Notes under the pieces: generated by a model
The model's input: only the letters and a program-made list of their open reading frames with translations
Databases searched by the model: none
Told to the model about the DNA's origin: nothing
NCBI GenBank assembly: GCA_023258955.1
Contig: JAHFRE010000014.1
Location: 1 to 39,364 of the forward strand
Reading direction: 5' to 3'
Origin: Sterolibacterium sp.
Lineage (GTDB): Bacteria; Pseudomonadota; Gammaproteobacteria; Burkholderiales; Rhodocyclaceae
Length of the DNA: 39,364 nucleotides
Shown: piece after piece, positions 25,847 through 35,112 of the stretch
How positions within the stretch are numbered: position 1 is the first letter of the stretch
Layout: every line of letters begins with the position of its first letter
Program-made: the position numbers and the translations under genes

Positions 25847-26278
25847 TCAGTTCATAAATTGCTCGTTGCCGACGAGACCGATCTTGGTCACGCCCCGTCG
25901 CTGCGCGGTCGCCATCACCATCGCCACCGACTTGTAGAGCACCAGCTTGTTCGGTCGCAGATGCACTTCCGGTTGATCCGGCAGCGCGGCGAGGGTCGCC
26001 ATCTTGCCTTCGAGCGTCGGCCTATCCGGCACCACCTGCCCGTCCCAGATGACGGTCCCGTCGAAGTCCACCTCGATCCTGACGATCTCCGGCGGCTTCA
26101 AGGGTGGGGGCGGATTGCCCACCGGCATGTTCAACTTCACCGCGTGCGTCTGGATCGGTATCGTGATGATCAGCATGATCAGCAGCACCAGCATCACGTC
26201 GATCAGCGGCGTGGTGTTCATCTCCACCATCACTTCCGGATCCCCCGAGCCTCCGCTCGGTCCCACGTTCATCGACAT
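25847..26278 (-). CDS. exbD: Biopolymer transport protein ExbD (second copy)
   Basis: ExbD is a bitopic inner-membrane protein that forms the proton-driven motor with ExbB and passes energy to TonB. The 143-residue protein has a short cytoplasmic tail ending in EMNTTPLIDVMLVLLIMLII, with the essential membrane Asp in the PLIDVMLVLL motif, and a periplasmic domain with KLNMPVG, FDGTVIWDGQ and VHLRPNK. It differs substantially from the preceding exbD copy. It follows that gene after a 1-bp gap and is the last sure gene of the operon. The ATG at 26278 gives MSMNVG, parallel to MSMTVG in the neighbour. Confidence 0.93.
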   Translation of the reverse strand: MSMNVGPSGGSGDPEVMVEMNTTPLIDVMLVLLIMLIITIPIQTHAVKLNMPVGNPPPPLKPPEIVRIEVDFDGTVIWDGQVVPDRPTLEGKMATLAALPDQPEVHLRPNKLVLYKSVAMVMATAQRRGVTKIGLVGNEQFMN

Positions 26279-26279
26279 C

Positions 26280-26711
26280 TCAGCCCTCCCTCCCCGGCGG
26301 CTCGGTGATGAAGCCGATCTTGACGATCCCCGCCCGCTGGCAGGCGAACACCACCCTCCCCACCGCCTCGTAGCGCGCATCCATGTCGCCGCGGATGTGC
26401 ACCTCCGGCTGCGGGTCGAGCACCGACACCTTCTTCAGCCGATTCACCAGGTCCTCGTTGTCCGGTATCAGGAGGGTGTTCCAATACACCTCCCCTTCCC
26501 GGCTCACCGACAACAGCACGTTCTCCGGCTTGGTCACCGTCGGCACGTTCTCTTCCTTGGGCAGTTCCACCCGCGCCGATTGCGTCACCACCGGGATGGT
26601 GATGAGGAAGATGATCAGCAGCACCAGCATCACGTCCACCAGGGGCGTGGTGTTGATCGACGAGACGACCTCGTCCTCGTCGCTCGATTCTGTGCCTACA
26701 GTCATGCTCAT
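26280..26711 (-). CDS. exbD: Biopolymer transport protein ExbD (first copy)
   Basis: This is a second ExbD-type protein, also 143 residues. It has an acidic N-terminal tail (SSDEDEVVSSINTTP), the membrane helix PLVDVMLVLLIIFLITIPVV with the proton-handling Asp, and a periplasmic domain (LLSVSREGEVYWN, PEVHIRGDMDARYEAVG). Operons with one ExbB and two ExbDs occur in proteobacteria such as Xanthomonas, where the second ExbD is needed only for some functions. That precedent is from family knowledge; nothing here shows which ExbD does what. It lies 11 bp after exbB. Confidence 0.94.
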   Translation of the reverse strand: MSMTVGTESSDEDEVVSSINTTPLVDVMLVLLIIFLITIPVVTQSARVELPKEENVPTVTKPENVLLSVSREGEVYWNTLLIPDNEDLVNRLKKVSVLDPQPEVHIRGDMDARYEAVGRVVFACQRAGIVKIGFITEPPGREG

Positions 26712-26722
26712 GTTCTTGGCCT

Positions 26723-27577
26723 TTAACCTTTACCGCCCATCAGGATGGCGTGCACGTCGGCGGAGAATCCTCTGATCTTCTCCATCGCCACCTTGTTGCG
26801 CCGCACCAGCCAGTTGTAGCCCAGCACCGCCGGCACCGCCACTGCCAGGCCGATCGCCGTCATGATCAGCGCTTCGCCCACGGGACCGGCCACCTTGTCG
26901 ATCGAGGCCTGGCCGGCGATGCCGATGGCGGTCAGCGCGTGGTAGATGCCCCAGACCGTGCCGAACAGACCCACGAAGGGGGCGGTCGAACCGACCGTGG
27001 CCAGAAACGCCAGGCCGTCTTGCAACCGGTTCTGCACGCTCTCCGTGGCCCGCTGGATCTGCATGGTGAGCCAGGTGTGCTGGTCGATCTTGGCCACGAT
27101 CGCTCCTTCGTGCCGGCTGCCCGCCTCCACCGCCGACTCGGCGATGTAGCGGAAGGCGTTGCCCGCCTCCAGCGCGTTGATCCCCTCCTGCACGCTTCGG
27201 GCCTGATCGAAGGAGGTCTTGGCGGCGTTGGCCTGGGAGAACATCTTCAGCTGTTCGTAGAACTTGGTGACGATGATGTACCAACTGCCCATCGACATGA
27301 TCACCAGGATGATCAGCGTGCCCTTGGCGACGAAGTCGCCGGTCTTCCACAGGGCGTCCAGACCGTAGGGGTTGTCGATCTTCTCGACGTCCTTCTTCGC
27401 CTCTTCCTTCTTTACCTCGGGCAGGCCCGAGGCCACCGGCGTCACCTTGGCGGCGTCGCTGGCCGCCGCGGCCACCGCCGGCGCTGCCGGAGCATCTGCG
27501 GCCGCGGCCGGCGGCGCTGCCAAGAATGTTGCTGCCATCAGCGCAGCAGCCATTACCGATATTCTGTTCATTGCCAT
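26723..27577 (-). CDS. exbB: MotA/TolQ/ExbB proton channel family protein ExbB
   Basis: ExbB forms the pentameric inner-membrane channel of the TonB energy-transducing complex. The 284-residue protein carries an N-terminal signal-like segment (ISVMAAALMAATFLAAPP), an Ala-rich periplasmic stretch and a charged VKKEEAKKDVEKI, then three membrane helices. The family core is LAFLATVGSTAPFVGLFGTVWGIYHAL, seen as LATVGSTAPFVGLFGTVWG, followed by GPVGEALIMTAIGLAVAVPAVLGYN. The long exported N-terminus is a known variant of ExbB. AGGAGA lies before the ATG at 27577. The gene is 52 bp after tonB. Confidence 0.95.
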   Translation of the reverse strand: MAMNRISVMAAALMAATFLAAPPAAAADAPAAPAVAAAASDAAKVTPVASGLPEVKKEEAKKDVEKIDNPYGLDALWKTGDFVAKGTLIILVIMSMGSWYIIVTKFYEQLKMFSQANAAKTSFDQARSVQEGINALEAGNAFRYIAESAVEAGSRHEGAIVAKIDQHTWLTMQIQRATESVQNRLQDGLAFLATVGSTAPFVGLFGTVWGIYHALTAIGIAGQASIDKVAGPVGEALIMTAIGLAVAVPAVLGYNWLVRRNKVAMEKIRGFSADVHAILMGGKG

Positions 27578-27629
27578 CTTCCTATCTCCTGTGCTTCGAT
27601 TGAGTGTCTTGCGCTGGGCATTGCCGCTG

Positions 27630-28256
27630 CTATTCGAGCTTCCACACGTACTGCAGCCGTGCCCAGGAGGTCTCGGGCTTGCCGTCGACCGTCCCCGCCT
27701 TGAACTGGCACAGGGAAAGAGCACGCCTCGCCGCCTCGTCGAGACGCGGATAACCGCTCGAGGTCTCGATCTTGCTCTCGGCCACCCGCCCATCGACCCC
27801 GATCAGGAACCTCAGGGTCACCGTCCCCGTCTCTTCGTTGCGCCGTGCCGCTGCCGGATACTCCGGCTGCTGGCAGGAGCGGGCGGCGTCGATCACCGGG
27901 GCGGTGCGCTCGACGTGCCTTGCGGCCACCGGCGGCAGCGCGGCCACCGGTCGGCTGCTCGTGGTCGAACTGATAGTGTTGGCGGCGGGGGCGGCCACCG
28001 AGATGTTCACCTCCACCGGCGGGATGTAGGCCGGCGGTGGTGGCGCGAGCTTGGGCGGCGGCGGCGGCGTCTTGTCCGGCGGCGGCTTCTTCGCCTCCTC
28101 GATCAGCTTCGTCTCGTAGGGCTTCCTGACTGTCTCGACGATCTTGTGCGCCAGGCCGTTGACCAGCGCATAGACCAGCGCGACGTGGAATACGATTACG
28201 AAGCTGATGCCGATCAGGTGCCTTCCAGGATTCCGCTGCTCTCTCGCGTAATCCAT
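27630..28256 (-). CDS. tonB: Energy transducer TonB
   Basis: TonB spans the periplasm and couples the ExbB/ExbD motor to outer-membrane receptors for siderophores, cobalamin and other substrates. The 208-residue protein has one N-terminal membrane helix (IGISFVIVFHVALVYALV) with the conserved Ser/His pattern. A Pro/Lys-rich periplasmic linker follows (KKPPPDKTPPPPPKLAPPPP), then a C-terminal TonB domain with PEYPAAARRNEETGTVTLRF, VDGRVAESKIETSSGYPRLD and a terminal WKLE. The two cysteines (SCQQPEYP, LCQFKAG) may pair. A strong AGGAGG precedes the ATG. The cobalamin-dependent IcmF nearby would benefit from TonB-dependent B12 uptake, but no receptor gene is in the window. Confidence 0.95.
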   Translation of the reverse strand: MDYAREQRNPGRHLIGISFVIVFHVALVYALVNGLAHKIVETVRKPYETKLIEEAKKPPPDKTPPPPPKLAPPPPAYIPPVEVNISVAAPAANTISSTTSSRPVAALPPVAARHVERTAPVIDAARSCQQPEYPAAARRNEETGTVTLRFLIGVDGRVAESKIETSSGYPRLDEAARRALSLCQFKAGTVDGKPETSWARLQYVWKLE

Positions 28257-28421
28257 CAGTTCTCTTCCTCCTAAACGACCTGGTTATTAGCCTGTCTTCA
28301 ATGGGCTCACTGCGCATGTCGCCGATCACTTTGAGATATCATCGTGCGGTCTTCTGTGCTCGATGGTTCTCGCGATCTAGCGTTAACCTTGGTGCTCAAC
28401 AAAATATTAAGCGCAGCCCGT

Positions 28422-29282
28422 CTAGACCTTATACCTAGTCGATTGAGCTTCGTATTCAGGTAAGCCGACAATACGCTTCATCTCCTCAAAGCTAAGCGCT
28501 AAGGGAAACGACGCTGACTCTCCACGCATCTGCAAAAGGGCATCCTGCATCGCACGCATTGACGCAAAGAGTAGGGGATGATAGACAGCGAGCTTGAATC
28601 CATAGTCCTCCAATTCCTTCCGTGACAGTACAGGAGTCTTCCCGCCCGGCACAACGTTTGCCAAGGTTGGTACTTGAATTTCCCTGGCGAACGTTCGCAA
28701 CTCATCCGAGGATTCCGGCGCTTCGAGAAAAATTATGTCCGCACCTTCATTGACGAAGTCAAGGCACCGATCCATCGCCGCTGAAAAGCCGTCGACAGCG
28801 CGCGCATCGGTGCGGGCGACGATGAGGACACCATATTCGCGTGCTGCCTCAACGGCAGCGCGGATCCTCATTTTAGCTTCAGCCCGTGGGACGACCATCT
28901 TTCCGTCAAAATGACCGCATCGCTTCGGTTCGACCTGGTCTTCGATCATCACGGCCGCAGCACCAGCGCGCGCATATTCCGACACAGTACGACGAACGTT
29001 CATGCCATTTCCATTTCCCGTGTCACCATCCCCGATCACAGGCATTCCTGGGATTGCACTACAAATATATCGAAGCTGATCTGCCATTTCAGACATGGTG
29101 ATAAGACCAGTATCGGGGCCACCGAGTCGACTTGCCGAAACCGCAGCACCGCTCATGAAAGTCAGAGGAAACCCTGCTTGTTTCACCATGACGGCAGAAA
29201 GTCCGTCATAACATGTTGGGAAATGATGGCAGCCTGGCGCCTTCAAGATATCCCGCAATGCACGCGAAGTGGTCTTGTTCAT
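28422..29282 (-). CDS. Isocitrate lyase / PEP mutase superfamily C-C lyase
   Basis: The 286-residue TIM-barrel protein belongs to the ICL/PEPM superfamily. It has the metal-binding VIGDGDTGNG (Asp85, Asp87), MIEDQ (Glu114) and PKRCGH with Cys122. A Cys in K-R/K-C-G-H is the catalytic acid of isocitrate, methylisocitrate and 2,3-dimethylmalate lyases and is absent from PEP mutase and oxaloacetate decarboxylase, so a retro-Claisen/aldol cleavage is expected. The gene overlaps leuD by 4 bp (ATGA), making it the last gene of a three-gene dehydratase-lyase operon. The likely substrate is the substituted malate made by that dehydratase, but the exact compound cannot be read from the sequence. Base composition is lower in GC than the flanking tonB operon. 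Confidence 0.88.
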   Translation of the reverse strand: MNKTTSRALRDILKAPGCHHFPTCYDGLSAVMVKQAGFPLTFMSGAAVSASRLGGPDTGLITMSEMADQLRYICSAIPGMPVIGDGDTGNGNGMNVRRTVSEYARAGAAAVMIEDQVEPKRCGHFDGKMVVPRAEAKMRIRAAVEAAREYGVLIVARTDARAVDGFSAAMDRCLDFVNEGADIIFLEAPESSDELRTFAREIQVPTLANVVPGGKTPVLSRKELEDYGFKLAVYHPLLFASMRAMQDALLQMRGESASFPLALSFEEMKRIVGLPEYEAQSTRYKV

Positions 29283-29968
29283 CTCTTTATTGGCTCACTC
29301 GTAATGACAGAACCGGTGGCCACCGCCATTTGTTGGCGCAGCGCCGCAGGCGTCGCTTCGTATATCCAAGGCCGAAGCTGACGGTCCCTCATTTGGAAGG
29401 CATTGATGTCCAACTCGTGCTTTAGAATTTTGCCAATCTCGTCGAGACCTTCTAGGAGAATCTCCCTCAGGCCATCGTCGATGGAGAAGTTGATTTCCGT
29501 TCCTTCCACTGTTGTGATCTTGCGGTCGACAAGGTTAACAGTGATTGGGTGAGCTTCGCTGGTCGACATAATTTCTGCCGCCAGTGACCGCACAAGGTCC
29601 GGTGAAAGAACTACCGGGAGCAGACCCCGTTTGAAGCAATTGTTGAAGAAGATGTCTCCGAAACTCATTGCAATCACGCAGCGCACTCCGAATCCCATTA
29701 GCGCCCATACCGCATGCTCTCGGGAACTACCGCAACCAAAATTTTCGCCTGCTAGAACGATTTTCGCGTTCGTGAATGGCGGCTTATTGAGAATGAAGCT
29801 TGGATTAGGCTGGTCACCCTCAACGTAGCGCCAGTTTCCAAACAACGCGGCTCCGTAGTCTGGCCTCATTGAAGCAAGCATTCGCGGAATCGGAATTATC
29901 TGATCAGTGTCAATATTGTCAGTCAAAATAGGCGCCGCCACAGCGGTCAGGCGATCAAACTTTTGCAT
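29279..29968 (-). CDS. leuD: Aconitase-family dehydratase small subunit (LeuD-like)
   Basis: The 229-residue protein is the swivelling small subunit of a two-subunit hydro-lyase like isopropylmalate isomerase. Motifs are LTDNIDTDQIIP at the N-terminus, NPSFILNKPPF, and the key NFGCGSSREHAVWALMGFG, which supplies substrate-binding residues, followed by GDIFFNNCFKRGLLPV. In standard LeuD the segment is usually REHAPWAL with a Pro; here it is Val. Length is slightly above the typical 200-215 because of an extended C-terminus. It directly follows leuC and overlaps the lyase gene, so it probably belongs to a catabolic dehydratase rather than leucine synthesis. No leuA or leuB is present. Confidence 0.9.
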   Translation of the reverse strand: MQKFDRLTAVAAPILTDNIDTDQIIPIPRMLASMRPDYGAALFGNWRYVEGDQPNPSFILNKPPFTNAKIVLAGENFGCGSSREHAVWALMGFGVRCVIAMSFGDIFFNNCFKRGLLPVVLSPDLVRSLAAEIMSTSEAHPITVNLVDRKITTVEGTEINFSIDDGLREILLEGLDEIGKILKHELDINAFQMRDRQLRPWIYEATPAALRQQMAVATGSVITSEPIKR

Positions 29969-31375
29969 TTATACCCCCAGCTTACGGATGTCCACTATTC
30001 TTCCAGCAATCGCCGCCGCTGCAGCCATTGCTGGGCTCGCAAGATGTGTACGCGAGTTCGGACCCTGTCGCCCCTCGAAATTCCGATTGGACGTCGAGAC
30101 GCAACGCTCCCCTGGTCCCACCTTATCGGCATTGACGGCACCGCACATTGAACACGCCGACTCGCGCCATTCAAATCCCGCGTCAATGAAGATCCGGTCC
30201 AGACCTTCGCCTTCTGCAGCACGCTTGACCGAAGTCGAGCCCGGAACAACCATGGCGCGGACTCCTGCGGCGACCCGGCGCTTTTGGATCATCGCTGCGG
30301 CCGCCCGCAAATCATCCAGGCGACTGTTCGTGCATGAACCGATAAACACATTTTGAATAGGCAAATCGATCAGCGACGCTCCTGGCGTCAGCCCCATATA
30401 GGCTAATGCTTGCTCGGCGTTGCGACGCGTCTCCGGGTCGGAGATAGACTGAGGATCAGGTACCTGCCCGTCAACATTAATTACGTGCTGCGGACTAGTT
30501 CCCCATGTCACTTGCGGACCTATCAGAGTCGTGTCTACTGTGATTTCGCGGTCAAATATCGCTTCCTCGTCGGTCGTTAGCTGCCTCCAATGGCTCTCTG
30601 CTGCGGTCCAGCTTTTCCCGGTTGGCGCATAGCGACGCCCGCGAACATAGTCAATTGTCTTATCATCGGGGGCCACAAAGCCTACTCGGGCGCCCATTTC
30701 GATCGCCATGTTACAGAGGGTAAACCGTCCCTCGATAGGCAGGTCCTGGATGACTGGGCCGGCATACTCGACTGCGTAGCCCGTGCCGGCACCAGCACCA
30801 ATCTTCCCGATCAAATAGAGAATCAAGTCTTTGGCGAAAACGCCGGGTTGAAGAATGCCATCAAATACTACACGCATACGCATAGGCTTTCGCATGGGAA
30901 GGACCTGCGTTGCTAGAACCTCCTCGACTTGGCTAGAGCCGATCCCAAATGACACCGCCCCGATGCCGCCGACGGTACATGTATGGCTATCACCGCAGAC
31001 TAGCGTCGCACCTGGCAGCGCGATGCCGAGTTCAGGTGCCATGACGTGCACAATACCCTGGCGCGAATCACGAAAATCCACCAGTTCTATTCCAGCCTCT
31101 TGTGTATTTTGTCTTAGCGTGTATAGAAAATCTGCACCTGGCGCAAAGCTATCCTCGTTGCGACCTGGGTCGGTTGATAGGATATGCTCTTGCACACCAA
31201 CCGTAAGTTCAATATTGCGGACCCGTCGTCCGGCCCCGCGCAGACCGTCAAACCCCTGATAGGAGGAGAGTTCATGCATCATATGGCGGTCAATGTGCAG
31301 GAGCACGCTTCCGTCATTTAGTTCCTTGACGACATGAAGATTCCATATTTTATCGAAGGCGGTGAGTGGTGTCAT
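29969..31375 (-). CDS. leuC: Aconitase-family dehydratase large subunit (LeuC-like)
   Basis: The 468-residue protein is the iron-sulfur large subunit of a LeuCD-type hydro-lyase. The [4Fe-4S] cysteines are Cys348 (GSCTNSR), Cys408 and Cys411 (ACSMCG), at nearly the same positions as in E. coli LeuC. Other motifs are VCGDSHTCTVGGIGA, VLATQVLP and NRNFEGRQGP. Near residue 38 the usual SPQAF-like segment reads SSYQGFDGLR, a possible substrate-specificity change. It starts at the ATG at 31375 with AAGGA upstream, one base before leuD in the operon leuC-leuD-lyase, behind a strong promoter and a candidate GntR operator. Isopropylmalate isomerase remains possible, but the lyase partner suggests another substituted maleate/malate. 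Confidence 0.9.
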   Translation of the reverse strand: MTPLTAFDKIWNLHVVKELNDGSVLLHIDRHMMHELSSYQGFDGLRGAGRRVRNIELTVGVQEHILSTDPGRNEDSFAPGADFLYTLRQNTQEAGIELVDFRDSRQGIVHVMAPELGIALPGATLVCGDSHTCTVGGIGAVSFGIGSSQVEEVLATQVLPMRKPMRMRVVFDGILQPGVFAKDLILYLIGKIGAGAGTGYAVEYAGPVIQDLPIEGRFTLCNMAIEMGARVGFVAPDDKTIDYVRGRRYAPTGKSWTAAESHWRQLTTDEEAIFDREITVDTTLIGPQVTWGTSPQHVINVDGQVPDPQSISDPETRRNAEQALAYMGLTPGASLIDLPIQNVFIGSCTNSRLDDLRAAAAMIQKRRVAAGVRAMVVPGSTSVKRAAEGEGLDRIFIDAGFEWRESACSMCGAVNADKVGPGERCVSTSNRNFEGRQGPNSRTHLASPAMAAAAAIAGRIVDIRKLGV

Positions 31376-31415
31376 TTCGATTCCTTTTCAACGAACGTTG
31401 CAATCACTATTGTCT

Positions 31416-31427
31416 GATTATATAATC
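31416..31427. promoter_or_regulatory. Candidate GntR operator over the leuC -10
   Basis: GATTATATAATC is a perfect 12-bp palindrome (GATTA-TA-TAATC) overlapping the leuC -10, in the context GTCTGATTA. The same TCTGATTAAT context recurs upstream of both gntR genes. Binding by the GntR proteins is inferred. Confidence 0.55.
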
Positions 31428-31446
31428 CTGCAAAATAACTTGTCAA
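31417..31446 (-). promoter_or_regulatory. Near-consensus sigma-70 promoter of the leuC-leuD-lyase operon
   Basis: On the minus strand TTGACA (31446-31441) and TATAAT (31422-31417) are both perfect hexamers, separated by 18 bp. The start would lie about 35 nt before the leuC ATG. Such a strong promoter usually needs repression, and a palindrome covers the -10. Confidence 0.85.
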
Positions 31447-31703
31447 GGGAATTGAACATCGTTTCGCACGAACAGGGGGCTACCATAGCCTGCAAGCCAG
31501 TGCATTGGTCAGGCAACTATTGGACTAATGGGAAGTTCTTTTTGCGAATATTGCAGGCTGCTTGACGACTGGCATATCAATCGTCTTTGAGTTGACTCTG
31601 GGCATTCAACCAGGCGAAGGATTAACTAGCTTCGCGTGGCTGGCGAATCTTCAGAGTTGGTCAAGACTTTCCTTTGAGGCGTACATATGATACGGACCTG
31701 GCC
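31447..31703. other. Intergenic region between leuC promoter and icmF
   Basis: About 260 bp of AT-richer DNA with no open frame I would call. The composition changes to GC-rich within a few tens of bases of the icmF start, so the right edge of the inserted cassette probably lies near 31,690. No convincing icmF promoter or ribosome-binding site is seen, so the native icmF upstream region may have been replaced. Confidence 0.5.
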
Positions 31704-34700
31704 ATGACCGATCTCAGCGCAGGCAGCGCAGTGCTTCCCTACAAAGCCAAGAACAAGGTGCGCTTTGTCACCGCGGCCGCGCTGTTCGACGGCCACGACG
31801 CCTCGATCAACATCATGCGGCGCATCATGCAGGCGACCGGGCTGGAGGTGATCCATCTCGGCCACAACCGCTCGGTCGGCGAAATCGTCAATGCGGCGCT
31901 GGCCGAAGACGTGCAGGGCATCGCCGTCACCTCCTACCAAGGCGGCCACGTCGAGTATTTCAAGTACATGCTCGATCTGCTCGCCGCTGGCGGCGGCGAC
32001 AACATCAAGGTCTTCGGCGGCGGCGGCGGCGTCATCGTGCCCGCCGAGATCGCCGAGTTGCACGCCTACGGCGTCGAGCGCCTGTACGCGCCGGAAGACG
32101 GTCAGCAGATGGGTCTGCAGGGCATGATCAACGATCTGGCGCGGCGCGCCGACGTCGACCTGTCACCGCTGGCACCGCAGGGGCAGGAGTTGTTCGCCGC
32201 GCTCGCGGCGCCGGACCGAAACACGCGCCTGCGCCATCTGGCGCGGGTCATCACGGCGCTGGATAACGGCGTCTACGCGGAGGAGATCAAGGCGCGCTTG
32301 CGGGCCGAGGCGGCAGCGGTCACCACCCCCACGCTGGGCGTCACCGGCACCGGCGGCTCGGGCAAGTCGAGCCTCTGCGACGAGCTGATCCGGCGCTTCC
32401 GCCTCGACCAGGACGACCGGCTGAAGATCGCCGTGATCGCCGTCGATCCCTCGCGCAAGAAGAGCGGCGGTGCGCTGCTCGGCGATCGCATCCGCATGAA
32501 CGCGATCGAGCACCCCAACATCTACATGCGCTCGCTCGCCACGCGCGGTGCCGGCGCCGAGGTTTCCTCGGCCCTGCCCGAGGTGGTGGCCGCCTGCAAG
32601 CTCGCCGGCTTCGATCTGATCATCGTCGAGACCCCCGGCATCGGCCAGGGCGACGCCGCCATCGTCGGCCACGTCGATTGCTCGCTCTACGTGATGACGC
32701 CGGAGTTCGGCGCCGCGAGCCAGTTGGAGAAGATCGACATGCTCGACTTCGCCGACTTCGTCGCCATCAACAAGTTCGATCGCAAGGGCGCCGAGGACGC
32801 GCTGCGCGACGTCGCCAAGCAGGTGCAGAGGAACCGCCAGCGTTTCGATCAGCCGCTCGAGACCATGCCGGTGTTCGGCACCCAGGCGGCGCGCTTCAAC
32901 GACGACGGCGTCACCGCCCTCTACCAGGCGCTGCGCGAACGCCTCGCGGTGCTGGGTCTCGCGACCGGGCCGGGCCGGCTGCCGGCAGCCGCCGTCAGGC
33001 ATTCGACCAGTTCGCGCGCCATCGTGCCGACGGCGCGGGTGCGGTATCTCGCCGAGATCGCCGCGACGGTCCGCGCCTACCATGGGCTGACCCGCGCCCA
33101 GTCGCTCATCGCCCGCCAGTGCCAGTCGCTGCGCACGGCGATCGCCCTGCTCGAGACCCGCGGCAAGCCGACCGGCGATCTGGCCGAAGCGCTCGCCGCC
33201 ACAGCCGGCGAGCTGCAGCCGGCGCAGCACAAGCTCTTGGCGATGTGGCCCGACATGCAGCGCGCCTACGGCGCCGACGAGTATGTGGTGAAGATCCGCG
33301 ACAAGGAGCTGAGGACCCAGCTCGTCGGTGTCTCGCTCTCCGGCACCAAGATACGCAAGGTGGTGCTGCCGCGCTTCGAGGACGAGGGCGAGATCCTGGG
33401 TTTTCTCATGCGCGAGAACGTGCCCGGTTCGTTCCCGTACACCGCCGGCGTCTTCGCCTTCAAGCGCGAAAACGAGGACCCGACCCGCATGTTCGCCGGC
33501 GAGGGCGACGCCTACCGCACCAACCGCCGCTTCAAGCGCGTCTCCGAGGGCCAGTCGGCCAAGCGCCTGTCCACCGCCTTCGATTCGGTGACGCTCTACG
33601 GCTGCGATCCGGACGAGCGGCCGGACATCTACGGCAAGGTCGGCAACTCGGGCGTTTCGATCGCCACCGTCGACGACATCAAGGTGCTCTACGACGGCTT
33701 CGACCTGTGCAGTCCCACCACCTCGGTGTCGATGACCATCAACGGTCCGGCGCCGATGATGCTGGCCATGTTCTTCAACTGCGCCATCGACCAGCAGCTG
33801 GACAAGTTTAGGCGCGACAACGGACGCGAGCCGACCGAGGACGAGGCGGCCAAGATCAGCGCCTGGACCTTGGGCAACGTGCGCGGCACGGTGCAGGCGG
33901 ACATCCTCAAGGAGGACCAGGGCCAGAACACCTGCATCTTCTCCACCGAATTCGCCCTGAAGATGATGGGCGACATCCAGGAATACTTCGTCCACCACGA
34001 CGTGCGCAACTTCTACTCGGTGTCCATCTCCGGCTACCACATCGCCGAGGCCGGGGCCAATCCGATCAGCCAGCTCGCCTTCACCCTGGCCAACGGCTTC
34101 ACCTACGTCGAAGCCTATCTGGCGCGCGGCATGCACATCGACGACTTCGCGCCCAACCTGTCCTTCTTCTTCTCCAACGGCATGGATCCCGAGTACACGG
34201 TGATCGGCCGCGTCGCCCGGCGCATCTGGGCGGTGGCGATGAAGAACAGATACGGCGCCAACGAGCGCAGCCAGAAGCTGAAGTACCACGTGCAGACCTC
34301 GGGCCGCTCGCTGCACGCCCAGGAGATGGCCTTCAACGACATCCGCACCACGCTGCAGGCGCTGATCGCCGTCTACGACAACTGCAACTCGCTGCACACC
34401 AACGCCTTCGACGAGGCGATCACCACGCCGACCGACGAGTCGGTACGCCGCGCCATGGCCATCCAGCTGGTGATCAACCGCGAGTGGGGTTTGACGATGA
34501 ACGAGAATCCCAACCAGGGCGCCTACATCATCGACGAGCTGACCGACCTGGTGGAGGAGGCGGTGCTCAAGGAATTCGAGGCATTGGCCTCCCGCGGCGG
34601 CGTCCTCGGGGCGATGGAGACCGGCTACCAGCGCGGCAAGATCCAGGAGGAGTCGCTCTACTACGAGGGTCGCAAGCACGACGGCTCCTATCCCATCGTC

Positions 34701-34979
34701 GGCGTCAATACCTTCCGCAATCCCAAGGGCGACGCCCAGGTCGAGATCGAGCTGGCGCGCTCGACCGAAGCGGAGAAGCGTTCGCAGATCGAGCGCCTGG
34801 CACATTTCCAGAAGCGCAACCAAAGCCAGGCCGCGCCGATGCTGGAGCGGCTGCGCCGCACCGTAATCGAAGACGGCAACGTCTTCGCCGTGCTGATGGA
34901 GGCGGTCAAGGTCTGCTCGCTGGGCCAGATCAGCAGCGCGCTCTATGAAGTCGGTGGCCAGTACCGGCGCAACGTGTAG
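31704..34979 (+). CDS. icmF: Fused isobutyryl-CoA mutase IcmF
   Basis: IcmF is an adenosylcobalamin enzyme that interconverts isobutyryl-CoA and n-butyryl-CoA, with a built-in GTPase chaperone. Some members also convert isovaleryl-CoA to pivalyl-CoA. The 1091-residue protein has all three parts. The first is an N-terminal B12-binding domain with [14 protein letters not shown] (His31 as cobalt ligand) and [11 protein letters not shown]. The second is a MeaI-like G-domain with P-loop GTGGSGKSS (215-223), [16 protein letters not shown] and INKFDRKG. The third is a C-terminal TIM-barrel mutase with [35 protein letters not shown] and [10 protein letters not shown]. The ATG at 31704 gives the family N-terminus; an in-frame TTG lies 30 bp upstream. 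It is GC-rich, unlike both neighbours. Confidence 0.96.
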   Translation: MTDLSAGSAVLPYKAKNKVRFVTAAALFDGHDASINIMRRIMQATGLEVIHLGHNRSVGEIVNAALAEDVQGIAVTSYQGGHVEYFKYMLDLLAAGGGDNIKVFGGGGGVIVPAEIAELHAYGVERLYAPEDGQQMGLQGMINDLARRADVDLSPLAPQGQELFAALAAPDRNTRLRHLARVITALDNGVYAEEIKARLRAEAAAVTTPTLGVTGTGGSGKSSLCDELIRRFRLDQDDRLKIAVIAVDPSRKKSGGALLGDRIRMNAIEHPNIYMRSLATRGAGAEVSSALPEVVAACKLAGFDLIIVETPGIGQGDAAIVGHVDCSLYVMTPEFGAASQLEKIDMLDFADFVAINKFDRKGAEDALRDVAKQVQRNRQRFDQPLETMPVFGTQAARFNDDGVTALYQALRERLAVLGLATGPGRLPAAAVRHSTSSRAIVPTARVRYLAEIAATVRAYHGLTRAQSLIARQCQSLRTAIALLETRGKPTGDLAEALAATAGELQPAQHKLLAMWPDMQRAYGADEYVVKIRDKELRTQLVGVSLSGTKIRKVVLPRFEDEGEILGFLMRENVPGSFPYTAGVFAFKRENEDPTRMFAGEGDAYRTNRRFKRVSEGQSAKRLSTAFDSVTLYGCDPDERPDIYGKVGNSGVSIATVDDIKVLYDGFDLCSPTTSVSMTINGPAPMMLAMFFNCAIDQQLDKFRRDNGREPTEDEAAKISAWTLGNVRGTVQADILKEDQGQNTCIFSTEFALKMMGDIQEYFVHHDVRNFYSVSISGYHIAEAGANPISQLAFTLANGFTYVEAYLARGMHIDDFAPNLSFFFSNGMDPEYTVIGRVARRIWAVAMKNRYGANERSQKLKYHVQTSGRSLHAQEMAFNDIRTTLQALIAVYDNCNSLHTNAFDEAITTPTDESVRRAMAIQLVINREWGLTMNENPNQGAYIIDELTDLVEEAVLKEFEALASRGGVLGAMETGYQRGKIQEESLYYEGRKHDGSYPIVGVNTFRNPKGDAQVEIELARSTEAEKRSQIERLAHFQKRNQSQAAPMLERLRRTVIEDGNVFAVLMEAVKVCSLGQISSALYEVGGQYRRNV

Positions 34980-35112
34980 GCTAACCGATGCTCTCCCTTC
35001 TAGGAAATGCTATGAAGCAACGCGGCTCGGAAGAGCAGCTAGCCTGACTCAAGCCGTCGAGGTTAGTTGCGCAGTTATAGTTTGGAACAATTCTAATTAT
35101 TGAGAGGATGCC

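Noticed and set aside
28257-28421. Fur box upstream of tonB
   Set aside because: The region has a good ribosome-binding site, but no stretch resembles the GATAATGATAATCATTATC consensus closely enough.
29279-31375. LeuC/LeuD as part of leucine biosynthesis
   Set aside because: Not excluded biochemically, but leuA and leuB are missing, the operon partner is a C-C lyase, and composition suggests acquisition. Kept as a LeuCD-like dehydratase.
32163-34823. 886-codon minus-strand open frame antisense to icmF
   Set aside because: It is the mirror of the GC-rich icmF codons, with no recognisable motif or ribosome-binding site.
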